Assembly: GCF_029531655.1 (NCBI RefSeq)
Contig: NZ_JANRMI010000001.1
Span: forward strand, 930,001-994,000
Length of the DNA stretch: 64,000 bases
Source: Bdellovibrio svalbardensis
Lineage (GTDB): Bacteria; Bdellovibrionota; Bdellovibrionia; Bdellovibrionales; Bdellovibrionaceae
Direction of reading: 5' to 3'
Part shown: one piece after another, positions 43,377 through 52,348 of the stretch
Numbering within the stretch: position 1 is the first letter of the stretch
Layout: every line of letters begins with the position of its first letter
The notes under the pieces: generated by a model
What the model was told of the DNA's origin: nothing
Seen by the model: the letters and a program-made list of their open reading frames with translations, nothing else
The model's database searches: none
Position numbers and translations under genes: made by a program

Positions 43377-44120
43377 ATGTCCCAGATAGACCAATTTCTT
43401 GGTGCTCTAAAAAGAACACTCAAAGCGAAGAATATTCTATATCGTGATTTGGCGAAGTCGTTGGATCTCAGTGAATCTAGCGTGAAGCGAATTCTCTCCA
43501 GCAAAAGTCTGAGTCTGGAAAGACTTGAGGAGATCTGCAGAATCGCTGACATCAGTTTTGCAGAGGTGGTTAAAGCCGCCAATCTGGAGGAGGCGAATCA
43601 GGTTGTGCTATTGGCGGAAGAGCAAGAACGCGCTCTGGCTGAGAATGCCCGCTTGCTGCATTTCTATATGATGCTACATGACGGGAAGACTCCGCAAAAG
43701 ATTGAAAAGGAATATCAGATTACTCGCGCGGAGTCGCAGAAATTTCTTTTCCAACTGGATCGATTGAATCTGATCGAATTGCATCCTCGCGATAAAGTGA
43801 AATTTAAAAAGCAAGGGTTCTTGCGTTTCCGTCGTGATGGCCCGGTGGGAAAGGCCCTTTTTGAACAAACGAAATCAAGTTATCTTTCTTACGAATTTAA
43901 GCCGGAAGACTACATTCGATTTACACTCTTGAAAGTCAGTCCTCCGACTTTGGCGAAATACAAATCAAAGTTAGATCGTTTGATGTTGGAAATGCAGGAA
44001 GAGGCTCGCTTCGAGGCGGAACATAATGTGCCGGTAGTGGACACCGGTGTCCTTTTGTCCTTCCGACCATGGCAGTATTCCTATATGGGAGCCATCAGGA
44101 AAAAAGATCAGCAAGGTTAG
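43377..44120 (+). CDS. XRE-family helix-turn-helix regulator
   Basis: A 247-residue protein starting at ATG 43377 with GGAGG eight bases upstream. An N-terminal XRE-type HTH (residues about 10-60: LAKSLDLSESSVKRILSSKSLSLERLEEIC) is followed by a winged-helix-like or coiled middle region and a charged C-terminus. It probably binds DNA and may control the divergent ABC exporter genes. An inverted repeat GTATT-GT-AATAC lies in the intergenic region. The effector is unknown. Confidence 0.75.
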   Translation: MSQIDQFLGALKRTLKAKNILYRDLAKSLDLSESSVKRILSSKSLSLERLEEICRIADISFAEVVKAANLEEANQVVLLAEEQERALAENARLLHFYMMLHDGKTPQKIEKEYQITRAESQKFLFQLDRLNLIELHPRDKVKFKKQGFLRFRRDGPVGKALFEQTKSSYLSYEFKPEDYIRFTLLKVSPPTLAKYKSKLDRLMLEMQEEARFEAEHNVPVVDTGVLLSFRPWQYSYMGAIRKKDQQG

Positions 44121-44178
44121 GATTTGTCTTTCGAACTCGTAATTTGCTCTCAGGCGAATTCCACAGGACTCTGGGCCC

Positions 44179-45012
44179 ATGAAAGAAATTCGTCTGATCA
44201 GCCTGGCTGTTTCTATTTTAATGTTTGGTATTCTTGCTCACGCGGGCTCGATGTTTGATCGCAAGACAACAGCAGGAAAATATCTTTTTGAAACCCTCTT
44301 GGATCAAGGGGTTCCGCGCGAACCCTTGGATCAAACTTTTCGGTTGTTCGATTATAATTCGGGCAGAATTCCCAACACAACTTATGCTGTGATCATTGAT
44401 CATTCCCTGCCTTCAACAATGAAGCGACTTTACCTGATGAACTTCAATACAGGTGTTGTGGAAAGATTCTATGTCGCTCACGGGATCAATTCCGGTGTGA
44501 TTGAAACGCGTAACTTTTCTAACCTTCAAGACTCTTGGAAAAGTTCGATTGGCTTCTATTATGCCAAAGGAACTTATATGAGCCAGAAAAATGGTTTGTC
44601 TTTGTACTTGGATGGAATTGATCGCTCCAATAATAATGCCCGCCTTCGCAATATTGTCTTGCATGGTGCGAAGTACGTGAGCGATGAGTTTATTCGCCAG
44701 AATGGCCGTCTTGGTTGGAGCGAAGGATGTCCTGCAGTCAGCTTAGAGGCGCTACCTTATTTGGTAAATTTGCTGCAAAATGGAAGCATTATATTTTCTT
44801 ATCACAAAGATTTGCTGCAGGCTTCGAAGCAATATCCGACCGAACAAAGTTTGGATGGCGATGAAGTGGTTCCACCGGGGACGAATACCAGTCGCACTCC
44901 TGGGGAGGGTGGTGGACAGCAGCAGGCGCCAGAGTATTTCCAGTTACCGGATATTCAATTCTCCGGTTTTCAATTCCCAGAGACGCCCCAGCTCCGAGTT
45001 CCTACTTTTTAA
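44179..45012 (+). CDS. Secreted L,D-transpeptidase-like protein (YkuD_2 type)
   Basis: A 277-residue protein with a signal peptide (cleavage near GILAHA-GS). The catalytic core carries the YkuD-related HxxxxxxxC-like site: H162 in NIVLHGAKYVSD and C184 in GWSEGCPAVS, with a basic/aromatic GWSEGC motif typical of the murein L,D-transpeptidase catalytic family. It would cross-link peptidoglycan 3-3 or alter wall stems in the periplasm. In Bdellovibrio such enzymes modify prey or host wall; here that is inference. The last ~55 residues are Pro/Gln/Phe-rich, a likely disordered tail. It overlaps the convergent tetR gene by 11 bases. Confidence 0.8.
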   Translation: MKEIRLISLAVSILMFGILAHAGSMFDRKTTAGKYLFETLLDQGVPREPLDQTFRLFDYNSGRIPNTTYAVIIDHSLPSTMKRLYLMNFNTGVVERFYVAHGINSGVIETRNFSNLQDSWKSSIGFYYAKGTYMSQKNGLSLYLDGIDRSNNNARLRNIVLHGAKYVSDEFIRQNGRLGWSEGCPAVSLEALPYLVNLLQNGSIIFSYHKDLLQASKQYPTEQSLDGDEVVPPGTNTSRTPGEGGGQQQAPEYFQLPDIQFSGFQFPETPQLRVPTF

Positions 45013-45658
45013 TTTCGATCGCCGTGGCGTAGGTGTCGACCACGAAGCGCATCCCTTGATTGAGTTTATCTTCTGGGTAGCCCATAAGGATTTTCTCGAA
45101 GAGCATCACGCCATGGAAGTAAGTGTCCAAAGTTTGAATGAACAACTCCAAATCCACATCAGTGCGAATCTTTCCTTGAGTCGCCAAATTCTCCAGACGC
45201 ATCTTTACGTCGGGATGAATTTTCTTCGGAATGATTTCGCGAATGCGTTTGAGGAATTTGGCATCTGTTAAACATTGTGAGATGACAATTTTAAAAAACT
45301 CTGAGTCCTTCTGGCAGTGTTTGTAGTACATGGAATCGATGAGTTTATGAAGCTCCTCGCGAACTGTTTCCTGGGGAGGGTAGGGCAGAATATCCAGAGG
45401 AACATCTTCGATATGTTTTTCAATAAGTGCGAAGAGCAGTCCCATCTTGCCATCAAAGTAGCGACCAATAAGTGATTCATTGAGTTTTGCTTTGTCAGCG
45501 ATCATTCGAGTGGTCGCGCCTTTAAATCCATGCTTTGAGAAAATATCTTCCGCTGCATTCAGCAAGCGCTCCTCAGATGCGGATCTATCTCGCTTTTTTG
45601 GCCTAGTGCGAGCAGTGCTCACATGTGCGCTCGTCTTTTGCTGAGATGTCTCATCCAT
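45002..45658 (-). CDS. TetR-family transcriptional regulator
   Basis: A 218-residue protein with a polar N-terminal arm and a TetR HTH (about 28-75: LLNAAEDIFSKHGFKGATTRMIADKAKLNESLIGRYFDGK). It is divergent from the OMF-RND efflux pair, and a GAGGAG ribosome site precedes it. By analogy with AcrR it should repress the pump until an inducer binds. The 194-bp gap between them carries two inverted operator-like sites (45742-45801). Its end overlaps the transpeptidase gene. Confidence 0.85.
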   Translation of the reverse strand: MDETSQQKTSAHVSTARTRPKKRDRSASEERLLNAAEDIFSKHGFKGATTRMIADKAKLNESLIGRYFDGKMGLLFALIEKHIEDVPLDILPYPPQETVREELHKLIDSMYYKHCQKDSEFFKIVISQCLTDAKFLKRIREIIPKKIHPDVKMRLENLATQGKIRTDVDLELFIQTLDTYFHGVMLFEKILMGYPEDKLNQGMRFVVDTYATAIEIKK

Positions 45659-45741
45659 AAAAAACTCCTCAAAATCTATCTTAAGTGTCTGATAAAGCTT
45701 GTCTTTCTATAATGTATCATAAAACTGCCGACCGAACAAGT

Positions 45742-45801
45742 AAGTAATTGCTTGAGTACTTTGTGAAATTACCGTAACTATATGTATGTAAGCGATTACT
45801 T
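45742..45801. promoter_or_regulatory. Pair of operator-like sites between tetR and the efflux genes
   Basis: AAGTAATTGCTT (45742-45753) and AAGCGATTACTT (45790-45801) are inverted copies of each other with one-mismatch internal symmetry, centred about 48 bases apart. They lie in the divergent promoter region, 51 bases and more before the OMF ATG. They are good candidates for the sites of the adjacent TetR repressor. Confidence 0.45.
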
Positions 45802-45852
45802 AATACTTCGATTTCCTCGGAGTCCGAACTGAACCAGATCAGGAGACAGATC

Positions 45853-47331
45853 ATGAAGGCAAAGAGCGTTCTTAACACCTCAAAGCTGATTCTCGCGCTC
45901 GGAATTAGCATCGTGAGTACAAGTGCGTCCGCACTCACTTTGGCAGATTACTTGGAGCAAGTTAAAACGGATAACACGTCCTACAAGGGAAGTTCTCAGC
46001 AGTCCGAAGGGGCGGCTTTGAAATCCCGTGAAGCGGATTTATTTTTTACTCCAAAGATGTTCGCAGAAGCGCAAGTGGGGCATGATGGGAAGCCGTCTCA
46101 ACCAAAGACTTCTGATAAAATCAAATCAGAAAACTACTCTTTGGGTCTTACACAGCAGTTCAATTTCGGCTTGCAAAGTAAACTGTACTACAATCTTGCA
46201 AAGACCGAGTTTGTGAATGCCAACACGAATATGATTTCCATGCCGGAATATTGGGATGCAACTCCAAAACTTGAGTTGTCGATGCCTTTGTGGGGTGGTG
46301 GTTTCGGTCGTACGGCGCAGGCCAATCAAGAGATCACTCGTCAGCAAAATTACGCAGATCAATTCCAGAGTTCATATCAGTCCGTCGGATACTTGGCGCA
46401 GGCTGAAGCGGCTTACTGGAAGTTGTCGGCTTGGAATGATGTTGTCGTGATTCAAGAAAATGCGCTGAAAGCGGCACAAAATATCTTTGATTATGTTAGC
46501 AAAAAGAAAAAAATGAATCTCGGTGAAGAAGCCGATGTGGTGCAAGCCCGCGCCTTGGTTGAGGCTCGTACGCTCGAGTTGCAAGTTGCCAATAACGAGA
46601 AAAAGGAAGCTCTTCGCAACTTCAATAAATATTTGAATCGCAATGCTGACGTGACGGTGGACTCTCTGGAGCCGGTAAACTATGCGGCTTTGGAAAATCT
46701 CACGGTTCCGCAGGTGCGTCCTGGTGATCGCTACGACGTGAAAGCGACAGAGGCCCAGTTGGCAACAGCGAAGGCTAATTCGCAGTTGGTCAATGAACGT
46801 AACAAACCGACATTTGATGTTTATGGTACCTATGCTCTGAATGGCCGCGATAAAGAACAAAGTGATGCCATGAAAAAGGCCGGTTACACAGAAACAGACA
46901 CCAGCTTTGTCGGTGTTCGTTTCAATATGCCTTTGAACTTCACTGCGACTTCAGATGTTAAATCCGGTGCTTTGAAAACGGAAAAAGCTGCGGAGTACAA
47001 TCGCCAGTATGCCCTTTATGCCCAAGAGCAAGATTGGATCAATTTGACTAAATCTTTGGGCGATGCGCGCGATAATCTTCGTCTGTTGGGCCGAATAGAG
47101 ACTCTGCAAAAAACCAAATTGGATGTCGAAAGAAGTCGTCTTCGCCAAGGGCGCACAACGACTTATCAAGTGTTGTTGTTCGAACAGGATTACTCACAGG
47201 CCGCACTTTCTAAAGTGAAGTCCGCTGCCAATATTTTGGGATTGCAAACACAAATCAAACTTTACAATGCCGCTGGCTCTCAATCCGACGCTGGTCTACA
47301 CTCCGACGCTGTCGGAGTAGAAGGAAAATAG
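45853..47331 (+). CDS. TolC-family outer-membrane efflux channel
   Basis: A 492-residue protein with a signal peptide (cleavage near TSASA-LT) and the two helical repeats of TolC (long Ala/Gln/Glu-rich heptads near 170-260 and 390-470). It would form the outer-membrane duct of an RND pump whose inner-membrane part begins three bases downstream. A CTCCGAC-type palindrome lies inside the last codons, giving the odd tail SDAGLHSDAVGVEGK. A GGAGAC ribosome site precedes the ATG. No adaptor gene is nearby. Confidence 0.87.
   Translation: MKAKSVLNTSKLILALGISIVSTSASALTLADYLEQVKTDNTSYKGSSQQSEGAALKSREADLFFTPKMFAEAQVGHDGKPSQPKTSDKIKSENYSLGLTQQFNFGLQSKLYYNLAKTEFVNANTNMISMPEYWDATPKLELSMPLWGGGFGRTAQANQEITRQQNYADQFQSSYQSVGYLAQAEAAYWKLSAWNDVVVIQENALKAAQNIFDYVSKKKKMNLGEEADVVQARALVEARTLELQVANNEKKEALRNFNKYLNRNADVTVDSLEPVNYAALENLTVPQVRPGDRYDVKATEAQLATAKANSQLVNERNKPTFDVYGTYALNGRDKEQSDAMKKAGYTETDTSFVGVRFNMPLNFTATSDVKSGALKTEKAAEYNRQYALYAQEQDWINLTKSLGDARDNLRLLGRIETLQKTKLDVERSRLRQGRTTTYQVLLFEQDYSQAALSKVKSAANILGLQTQIKLYNAAGSQSDAGLHSDAVGVEGK
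47300..47318. repeat. CTCCGAC-type palindrome inside the OMF coding end
   Basis: ACTCCGAC-GCT-GTCGGAGT, a perfect 8-bp stem. It encodes part of the OMF C-terminus. The sequence shares the core with copies at 3.5 kb and 28.57-28.6 kb. Confidence 0.75.
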
Positions 47332-47333
47332 TC

Positions 47334-50300
47334 ATGAGCTTACCTAAGATATCCATTAGCAGACCTATTTTTATGACCTGCGTGACTATCGCCATTGTGG
47401 TAGTCGGCTGGGCTTCATTCAAATCCATGAGCGTTGACTTATACCCGGATGTTTCTATTCCGGTGGTCACCGTCCAAACAGTTTATAAAGGGGCAGGACC
47501 GGCAGAGATTGAAACTCTGGTCAGCCGTCCTATTGAAGACGAAGTTAGTACCATCTCTGGTATTAAACGTATGACTTCTAAAAATATGGAAGGCGTCTCG
47601 CAAGTGATCGTGGAGTTCATCAGCTCTGTGGATTCAAAATACGCGGAACAACAGGTTCGCGATAAAGTAAATATTGCGAAACCAAAACTTCCTGAGGAAG
47701 TTGAAGACTCCGTCATCAAAAAGTTTGACCCTTCGGACACACCGATTGTCATGCTTTCGTTAACAGGCGATCTTTCCGATGCCCAACTTTATGATATTGC
47801 CGACCAAGTTATTAAGCCGCGCCTGGAGCAGGTCAATAACGTCGGGGCGATTGAAATTCTGGGTGGTCGTAAAAGAGAAGTTCACGTCCTGCTAGATCGT
47901 GCAAAACTTAAAGCCCGTGAAATCTCGGTTTCTCAAGTTGCGGCCCAAGTGGGCGCGATGGGGGAGAACATTCCAAGCGGTAAGGTCAATCAGGGCGGTA
48001 AAGAGCTCGTATTCCGAGGCTTGGGAGAATTCCGCAACGTTCAGGAAATTTCCGACACTCTCGTGAATCTTTATGGCAATGAAGTGCCGACTCGTGTGGC
48101 GGATTTGGGTGTTGTGAAAGATACTGTCGAAGATGAAAAGTCTCGCGGTTTCGTGGATGGCAAGAAGTCCATCTTCCTGCAGGTTTATCGCCAATCCGGT
48201 TCAAACACCGTGAAGGTGGCTGATGACGTCTTCAAACAAATGGCTAAAATTGAGCCTGAACTGGCGAAGATGGAAGGTGCGCCGAAAATTCAACTAGTGA
48301 CAAATGCCTCTCAAAAAATCAGAGACAACGTGGCGGACGTGAATGAGACGATTATTATCGCGATCATTCTGACCGTGATTACGGTGTTCTTCTTCCTGGG
48401 AAGTGCACGCACCACTTTGATCACGGCGTTCTCATTGCCGGTTTCATTGGTGGGCGCTTTCATGTTGATGAAAATGGCGGGTTTCTCGATCAATATCGTT
48501 TCGATGCTGGCGTTGACTCTCGCAGTCGGTCTTCTGGTCGACGATGCCATCGTTGTCGTGGAGAATATCTATCGACGCATGGAATTGGGCGAAGACTCCA
48601 TCGTCGCCGCTGAAAGAGGAACCACAGAGATTCAGATGGCCGTGATGGCGATCTCTTTGGTGGTCATCGCGGTGTTCGTGCCGGTAGGTACGATGTCAGG
48701 GACTATCGGTCAGTTTTTGAAGCAGTTTGGTTTCACTGTCGTGTTCTCAATGATTATTTCTTGGTTCGTGGCGATGACTATCATCCCAATGTTGACGGCT
48801 TACTTCGGTGGGTCAGGTCATGGTGGGGCTGGTCACGATAAAGAGGCGCATAAGCCAGAGTCTTTCTACGACAAAACTTTGGGTCGTATGGTGAAGGGCT
48901 TTGACCGCTTCCAATCTTTGCTTGAAAGAATTTACGAGAAATTCCTTAGAGTCACTTTACGCCATCCTTTGATGACGATCGGTGCGACTCTTTTGGTGTT
49001 CTTCCTGAGTATCTATACCGTTACCAAAGTTCCGGGTACCTTCATTGCCGATGACGACAGCGGCGAGGTGACCGTTACATTGGAAATGGAACCGGGCACG
49101 AGCTTGGATGGTACAAACAAAGTGGGTGAAGAAGTCGATAAGATCATCCATAGCAATTCCAATGTTTTGTACACAACTATGACCATCGGAAGTATCTATG
49201 GTGAGGCAAATAAAGCCTCGTTCTATGTTCGTCTTAAAGACGGTAAAGAACGTGGTATGAAGACTGAGATTTTCAGAGATAAACTACGTCAGCAGTTGGC
49301 GGGCTTCTCTTATGCAAATCCAGTTGTTAAAAAATACGATGCTTCAGGTGGTATGGCGGCTCAACCATTCATGTTGAATATCATTTCTCCTGATCCTAAA
49401 GATCTTGAGAAATATGGTATGCAAGTTTATGAAGCCCTGAAAAAAGATCCACGCCTAAAAGACGTCGACTCAAACTTCCGTGCAGGTAAACCAGAGCTGC
49501 AAGTTCATGTTAAGCCAGGTGCTGCAAAAGCTTACGGGATTAACACAAAAACAATGGGTGGCGAACTTCGTGCACAAGTTGAAGGGATGACGCCGGCAAA
49601 ATTCCGTGAAAAAGGCCGTGAGTACGATGTTCGTGTTCGCTTGAATGAAGATCAACGTGACTTGAAGAAAACATTCAACCAGGTTTATGTGCCGAATATC
49701 AATCGTAAGCTGGTGCGTCTGTCTGATGTTGCCAATGGTGATTTGACATCGGGACCGGCATCTATCGAGCGTATGGACCGTGGTCGCTATATCCAGATCA
49801 CAGCCGGCTTGGCTCCAGGTGTGGGTTTGAGTGATGTGGTGAATGACGCCGTAAAAATGATGAGTCAGGGCGATACGAAATTCCCATCGGGAGTTCGTTA
49901 TAACTTCGGTGGTGATGCGGAGAATATGCAAGAACTTGCAGGTTCAACGATCTTGGCGTTGGGCTTTGCCGTGATGTTTATCTATCTGATCCTGGCGAGC
50001 TTGTATGAATCTTTCATCACGCCAATCACTATCATGGTGGCATTGCCACTGGCCCTTTGCGGTGCCTTCTTTGGCCTGTATTTGGCGAATGAAATTATGT
50101 CATTGTTTGCGGTGTTTGGATTCTTCATGCTGATCGGGGTTGCGGGTAAGAATGGTATCTTGCTGGTCGACTTTACAAATCAGATGATGGCGGAAGGAAA
50201 GAGCCGCGCAGATGCCTTGGTGCTTGCGGGTAAAACTCGTTTACGTCCGATCCTGATGACGTCATTTGCCTTGATCGCTGGTACATTGCCAGTGGCCATC

Positions 50301-50495
50301 GGTATGAATCCGGCTTCAAAATCCCGCACAGCCATGGGGGTTGCGATTATCGGTGGTATCCTTTCATCGACGATTCTGACTTTGATTGTCGTTCCGGCCG
50401 TGTTTACATACGTCGATCGCTTTAGAATTTGGGCTAATAAAATTGGCGGCAAAATCACGACAAACAAAAAAGACAGCACAGCAGAGCAAGCGTAA
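47334..50495 (+). CDS. RND-family (HAE-1-like) efflux transporter
   Basis: A 1053-residue inner-membrane pump of full AcrB length. It has the proton-relay pair D403-D404 in LLVDDAIVVVENIYRRME, the large periplasmic loops, and the repeat of hydrophobic segments near 340-560 and 870-1030 (GVAGKNGILLVDFTNQ). A His/Gly-rich insert (about 490-510, GGSGHGGAGHDKEAHK) sits in the cytoplasmic loop and could bind metal. It couples proton flow to export of drugs or other solutes with the TolC-like partner encoded just upstream; the periplasmic adaptor must come from elsewhere. A MarR regulator follows. Confidence 0.92.
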   Translation: MSLPKISISRPIFMTCVTIAIVVVGWASFKSMSVDLYPDVSIPVVTVQTVYKGAGPAEIETLVSRPIEDEVSTISGIKRMTSKNMEGVSQVIVEFISSVDSKYAEQQVRDKVNIAKPKLPEEVEDSVIKKFDPSDTPIVMLSLTGDLSDAQLYDIADQVIKPRLEQVNNVGAIEILGGRKREVHVLLDRAKLKAREISVSQVAAQVGAMGENIPSGKVNQGGKELVFRGLGEFRNVQEISDTLVNLYGNEVPTRVADLGVVKDTVEDEKSRGFVDGKKSIFLQVYRQSGSNTVKVADDVFKQMAKIEPELAKMEGAPKIQLVTNASQKIRDNVADVNETIIIAIILTVITVFFFLGSARTTLITAFSLPVSLVGAFMLMKMAGFSINIVSMLALTLAVGLLVDDAIVVVENIYRRMELGEDSIVAAERGTTEIQMAVMAISLVVIAVFVPVGTMSGTIGQFLKQFGFTVVFSMIISWFVAMTIIPMLTAYFGGSGHGGAGHDKEAHKPESFYDKTLGRMVKGFDRFQSLLERIYEKFLRVTLRHPLMTIGATLLVFFLSIYTVTKVPGTFIADDDSGEVTVTLEMEPGTSLDGTNKVGEEVDKIIHSNSNVLYTTMTIGSIYGEANKASFYVRLKDGKERGMKTEIFRDKLRQQLAGFSYANPVVKKYDASGGMAAQPFMLNIISPDPKDLEKYGMQVYEALKKDPRLKDVDSNFRAGKPELQVHVKPGAAKAYGINTKTMGGELRAQVEGMTPAKFREKGREYDVRVRLNEDQRDLKKTFNQVYVPNINRKLVRLSDVANGDLTSGPASIERMDRGRYIQITAGLAPGVGLSDVVNDAVKMMSQGDTKFPSGVRYNFGGDAENMQELAGSTILALGFAVMFIYLILASLYESFITPITIMVALPLALCGAFFGLYLANEIMSLFAVFGFFMLIGVAGKNGILLVDFTNQMMAEGKSRADALVLAGKTRLRPILMTSFALIAGTLPVAIGMNPASKSRTAMGVAIIGGILSSTILTLIVVPAVFTYVDRFRIWANKIGGKITTNKKDSTAEQA

Positions 50496-50502
50496 ATAAA
50501 TA

Positions 50503-50520
50503 GCCGGCTTCGCGGCCGGC
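50503..50520 (+). terminator. GC-rich hairpin between the RND and MarR genes
   Basis: GCCGGC-TTCGCG-GCCGGC, a 6-bp all-GC stem eight bases after the RND stop, without a T-run. It could attenuate transcription or protect the upstream mRNA end, rather than stop it completely. Confidence 0.45.
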
Positions 50521-50543
50521 GCAGTATTGATCGGAGATAGGTT

Positions 50544-51068
50544 ATGGCAAAGTTATTTATTCAAGAGCTACCTAGCCGCGAAGAGATTCACAAGACAGCT
50601 TCCGAGCTGCACGCGGGTGTCGAAATGGATGCCTGGGTCTTGCATTCAAATTTGCTCTTTATGAAAGTCGCAACCGAACTGGAAATGAAGTTGGACAGCT
50701 TGCTGTCTGAATATCAACTTTCCAGTGGAAGGTTTACCTTGTTGTTTATTTTGCGCAACTCTCCAGAAGGCTTGATGCCATCTGTTCTGGCGCAAAAGGT
50801 GGGCGTGACCCAAGCGACGATATCGGGGCTGTTGAACAGTCTTGAAAAGGCGAACTTGATCGTGCGCGAGACCCATCAAAGGGACGGCCGTTCTTTTGTG
50901 ATAAAGCTCACAGAAAAGGGCGACAGTACGATCAAAGAGATTTTCCCGCGTTGGTATCCCTTTATCCAGTCTTTCTGGGGGCAGTTTGCTGACGATGAAA
51001 AATCGAATCTAGACCGTCTTTTGGAACGTATGATTCACACGACCACCCTGCAAAAGGCTGAGCAATAA
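50544..51068 (+). CDS. MarR-family transcriptional regulator
   Basis: A 174-residue protein with a winged-helix MarR core (about 60-130: LSSGRFTLLFILRNSPEGLMPSVLAQKVGVTQATISGLL, then NLIVRETHQRDGRSFVIKLTEKG). The LEKANLIVRE-DGR wing is characteristic. It lies 49 bases after the RND gene and is probably cotranscribed, giving the efflux unit two regulators (TetR upstream, MarR downstream). It should bind a small molecule, perhaps a pump substrate. Confidence 0.87.
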   Translation: MAKLFIQELPSREEIHKTASELHAGVEMDAWVLHSNLLFMKVATELEMKLDSLLSEYQLSSGRFTLLFILRNSPEGLMPSVLAQKVGVTQATISGLLNSLEKANLIVRETHQRDGRSFVIKLTEKGDSTIKEIFPRWYPFIQSFWGQFADDEKSNLDRLLERMIHTTTLQKAEQ

Positions 51069-51160
51069 CAGCTTCGGCCCATGCAATCCTGCAGTCTTGA
51101 TCCCTCCAAGGTCTTTTTGCTCTACTATTTTGGTATGAGCATTTGACCGAGGAGGACCCA

Positions 51161-51562
51161 ATGATTCCCAATCCATCTCAAGACAGCGATACAGCGAAAG
51201 CCATTAAGGCTTGTTTTTCTTGTTCCAGAACCTGTTTGGAAACTCTTCAGTATTGTCTTCATCAAAAAATTTCGAAGTTTACCGGTAAGCAGCTCGCGGT
51301 GATGCAGTTTTGTTCTGATTCCTGTCAGTTGGCCGCAAGCATGATGATGGCTGATCTTAATACTCAACACCAGAGCTGTGAATTGACGTTTGAATTGTGC
51401 ACGCGATGCGCAGACGAGTGCGAGCGATATCAAGACGATACGGTCTTGAGCCGTTGCGCCGAAGAATGCCGCCGTTGTGCAGAAATCTGTCGAGGCATGG
51501 CTGGAATGACGGTACAGGTTCGCAGCCCTAGCAAAGAGAGCGGAAAGTCAGCTAGGGCCTAG
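51161..51562 (+). CDS. Cysteine-rich four-helix copper-storage-like (Csp/DUF326) protein
   Basis: A 133-residue protein starting at ATG 51161, with GAGGAGG upstream (the frame is open six codons further to TTG 51143, which would bury the ribosome site). It carries 14 cysteines in helix-facing patterns (CFSCSRTC, QFCSDSC, ELCTRCADEC, SRCAEECRRCAEIC), as in copper-storage proteins (Csp) whose four-helix bundle binds many Cu(I) ions inside. There is no signal peptide, matching cytosolic Csp3 rather than secreted Csp1. It converges on the bufferin operon with 15 bases between the stop codons, placing copper storage next to copper-binding RiPP synthesis. Confidence 0.85.
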   Translation: MIPNPSQDSDTAKAIKACFSCSRTCLETLQYCLHQKISKFTGKQLAVMQFCSDSCQLAASMMMADLNTQHQSCELTFELCTRCADECERYQDDTVLSRCAEECRRCAEICRGMAGMTVQVRSPSKESGKSARA

Positions 51563-51577
51563 AAGGCTGTTTGGAAA

Positions 51578-52348
51578 CTACAGTGGTGTGATGTCGTCGA
51601 TAATGCCAGCTCTCATCATCATTTGAAAAAGCTGGGAAATCTTATCGGGTGACATCGAAGTGGGTTGCTCTGCAAGAGCTGCGGAGACGGATTTTCCATC
51701 CCGAAGCTCTTTCAGAATGCGAAACTCCTCATTGGCAATTTTCTTCACGTATATTTTTTTATCTTTCTTATAAAGAAGCAGATTTTCTGGAAGCTCCCAA
51801 TCAATATTTTCAAACTCATATTGAGGCTCTTTGCGCCGTGTCCAGATGTCATAAATTGCATAGGGGCTTTCGAAAAGTTCCATGGCTTCGACAAAACTGA
51901 CTTTAAAGTCATCTTCATTCATCAATTCCTGAATTCTTTCGACTGTAAGTGGATCAGGGCTGGGGGCGTGGAAGATATTTTTAAAGCGCCATTCAAAGCG
52001 TGCCAGATCAAAGACAAAAGGGATACCTTTGATGGCCGGGTGGAGACGGATGAAATCTGGAAAACTGGCGCCATAATCCGACAGGTTGTATGAGGTGGAG
52101 GGCTGAGTGTCGATATAGTTTTGGCAGACCTCCTGAAAAATGTGATCGCCCAAAACCCAATGAACCCCTTCAAAGGTTTCATCCAGGGCTTCGGTGAGAC
52201 GAGCAATGTAAGCTTTGTGGTAGACCTCAAAAGCCTCTTTGAGCTTCAGTTGTCCTCCGGGCTTGAAGGTTTTTAAAACTTCAGGATCCGCTTCCCCAGG
52301 AAAAAGGGTCTGCTTTTTAAACAAAGATTGGACTTCTTGCAGTTTCAT
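51578..52348 (-). CDS. bufC: BufC-like DUF2063 protein of a bufferin cluster
   Basis: A 256-residue protein from ATG 52348, with GGAGAAATC upstream; the open frame continues far upstream, but that part is antiparallel shadow of the DUF692 gene. It has a DUF2063-type N-terminal helical domain (QEVQSLFKKQTLFPGEAD, VYHKAYIARLTEALDETFEGVHWVLGD) and a C-terminal winged-helix-like region. In MNIO clusters the DUF2063 protein is the partner that presents the precursor peptide to the MNIO enzyme. It overlaps that gene by 32 bases. Cytoplasmic. No copper-binding motif of its own is visible. Confidence 0.85.
   Translation of the reverse strand: MKLQEVQSLFKKQTLFPGEADPEVLKTFKPGGQLKLKEAFEVYHKAYIARLTEALDETFEGVHWVLGDHIFQEVCQNYIDTQPSTSYNLSDYGASFPDFIRLHPAIKGIPFVFDLARFEWRFKNIFHAPSPDPLTVERIQELMNEDDFKVSFVEAMELFESPYAIYDIWTRRKEPQYEFENIDWELPENLLLYKKDKKIYVKKIANEEFRILKELRDGKSVSAALAEQPTSMSPDKISQLFQMMMRAGIIDDITPL

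Noticed and set aside
43105-43419. 104-codon frame on the minus strand overlapping the start of the XRE gene
   Set aside because: Only its last third looks like protein. The upstream part overlaps the divergent promoter region; it is better read as the frameshifted small gene at 43105-43273.
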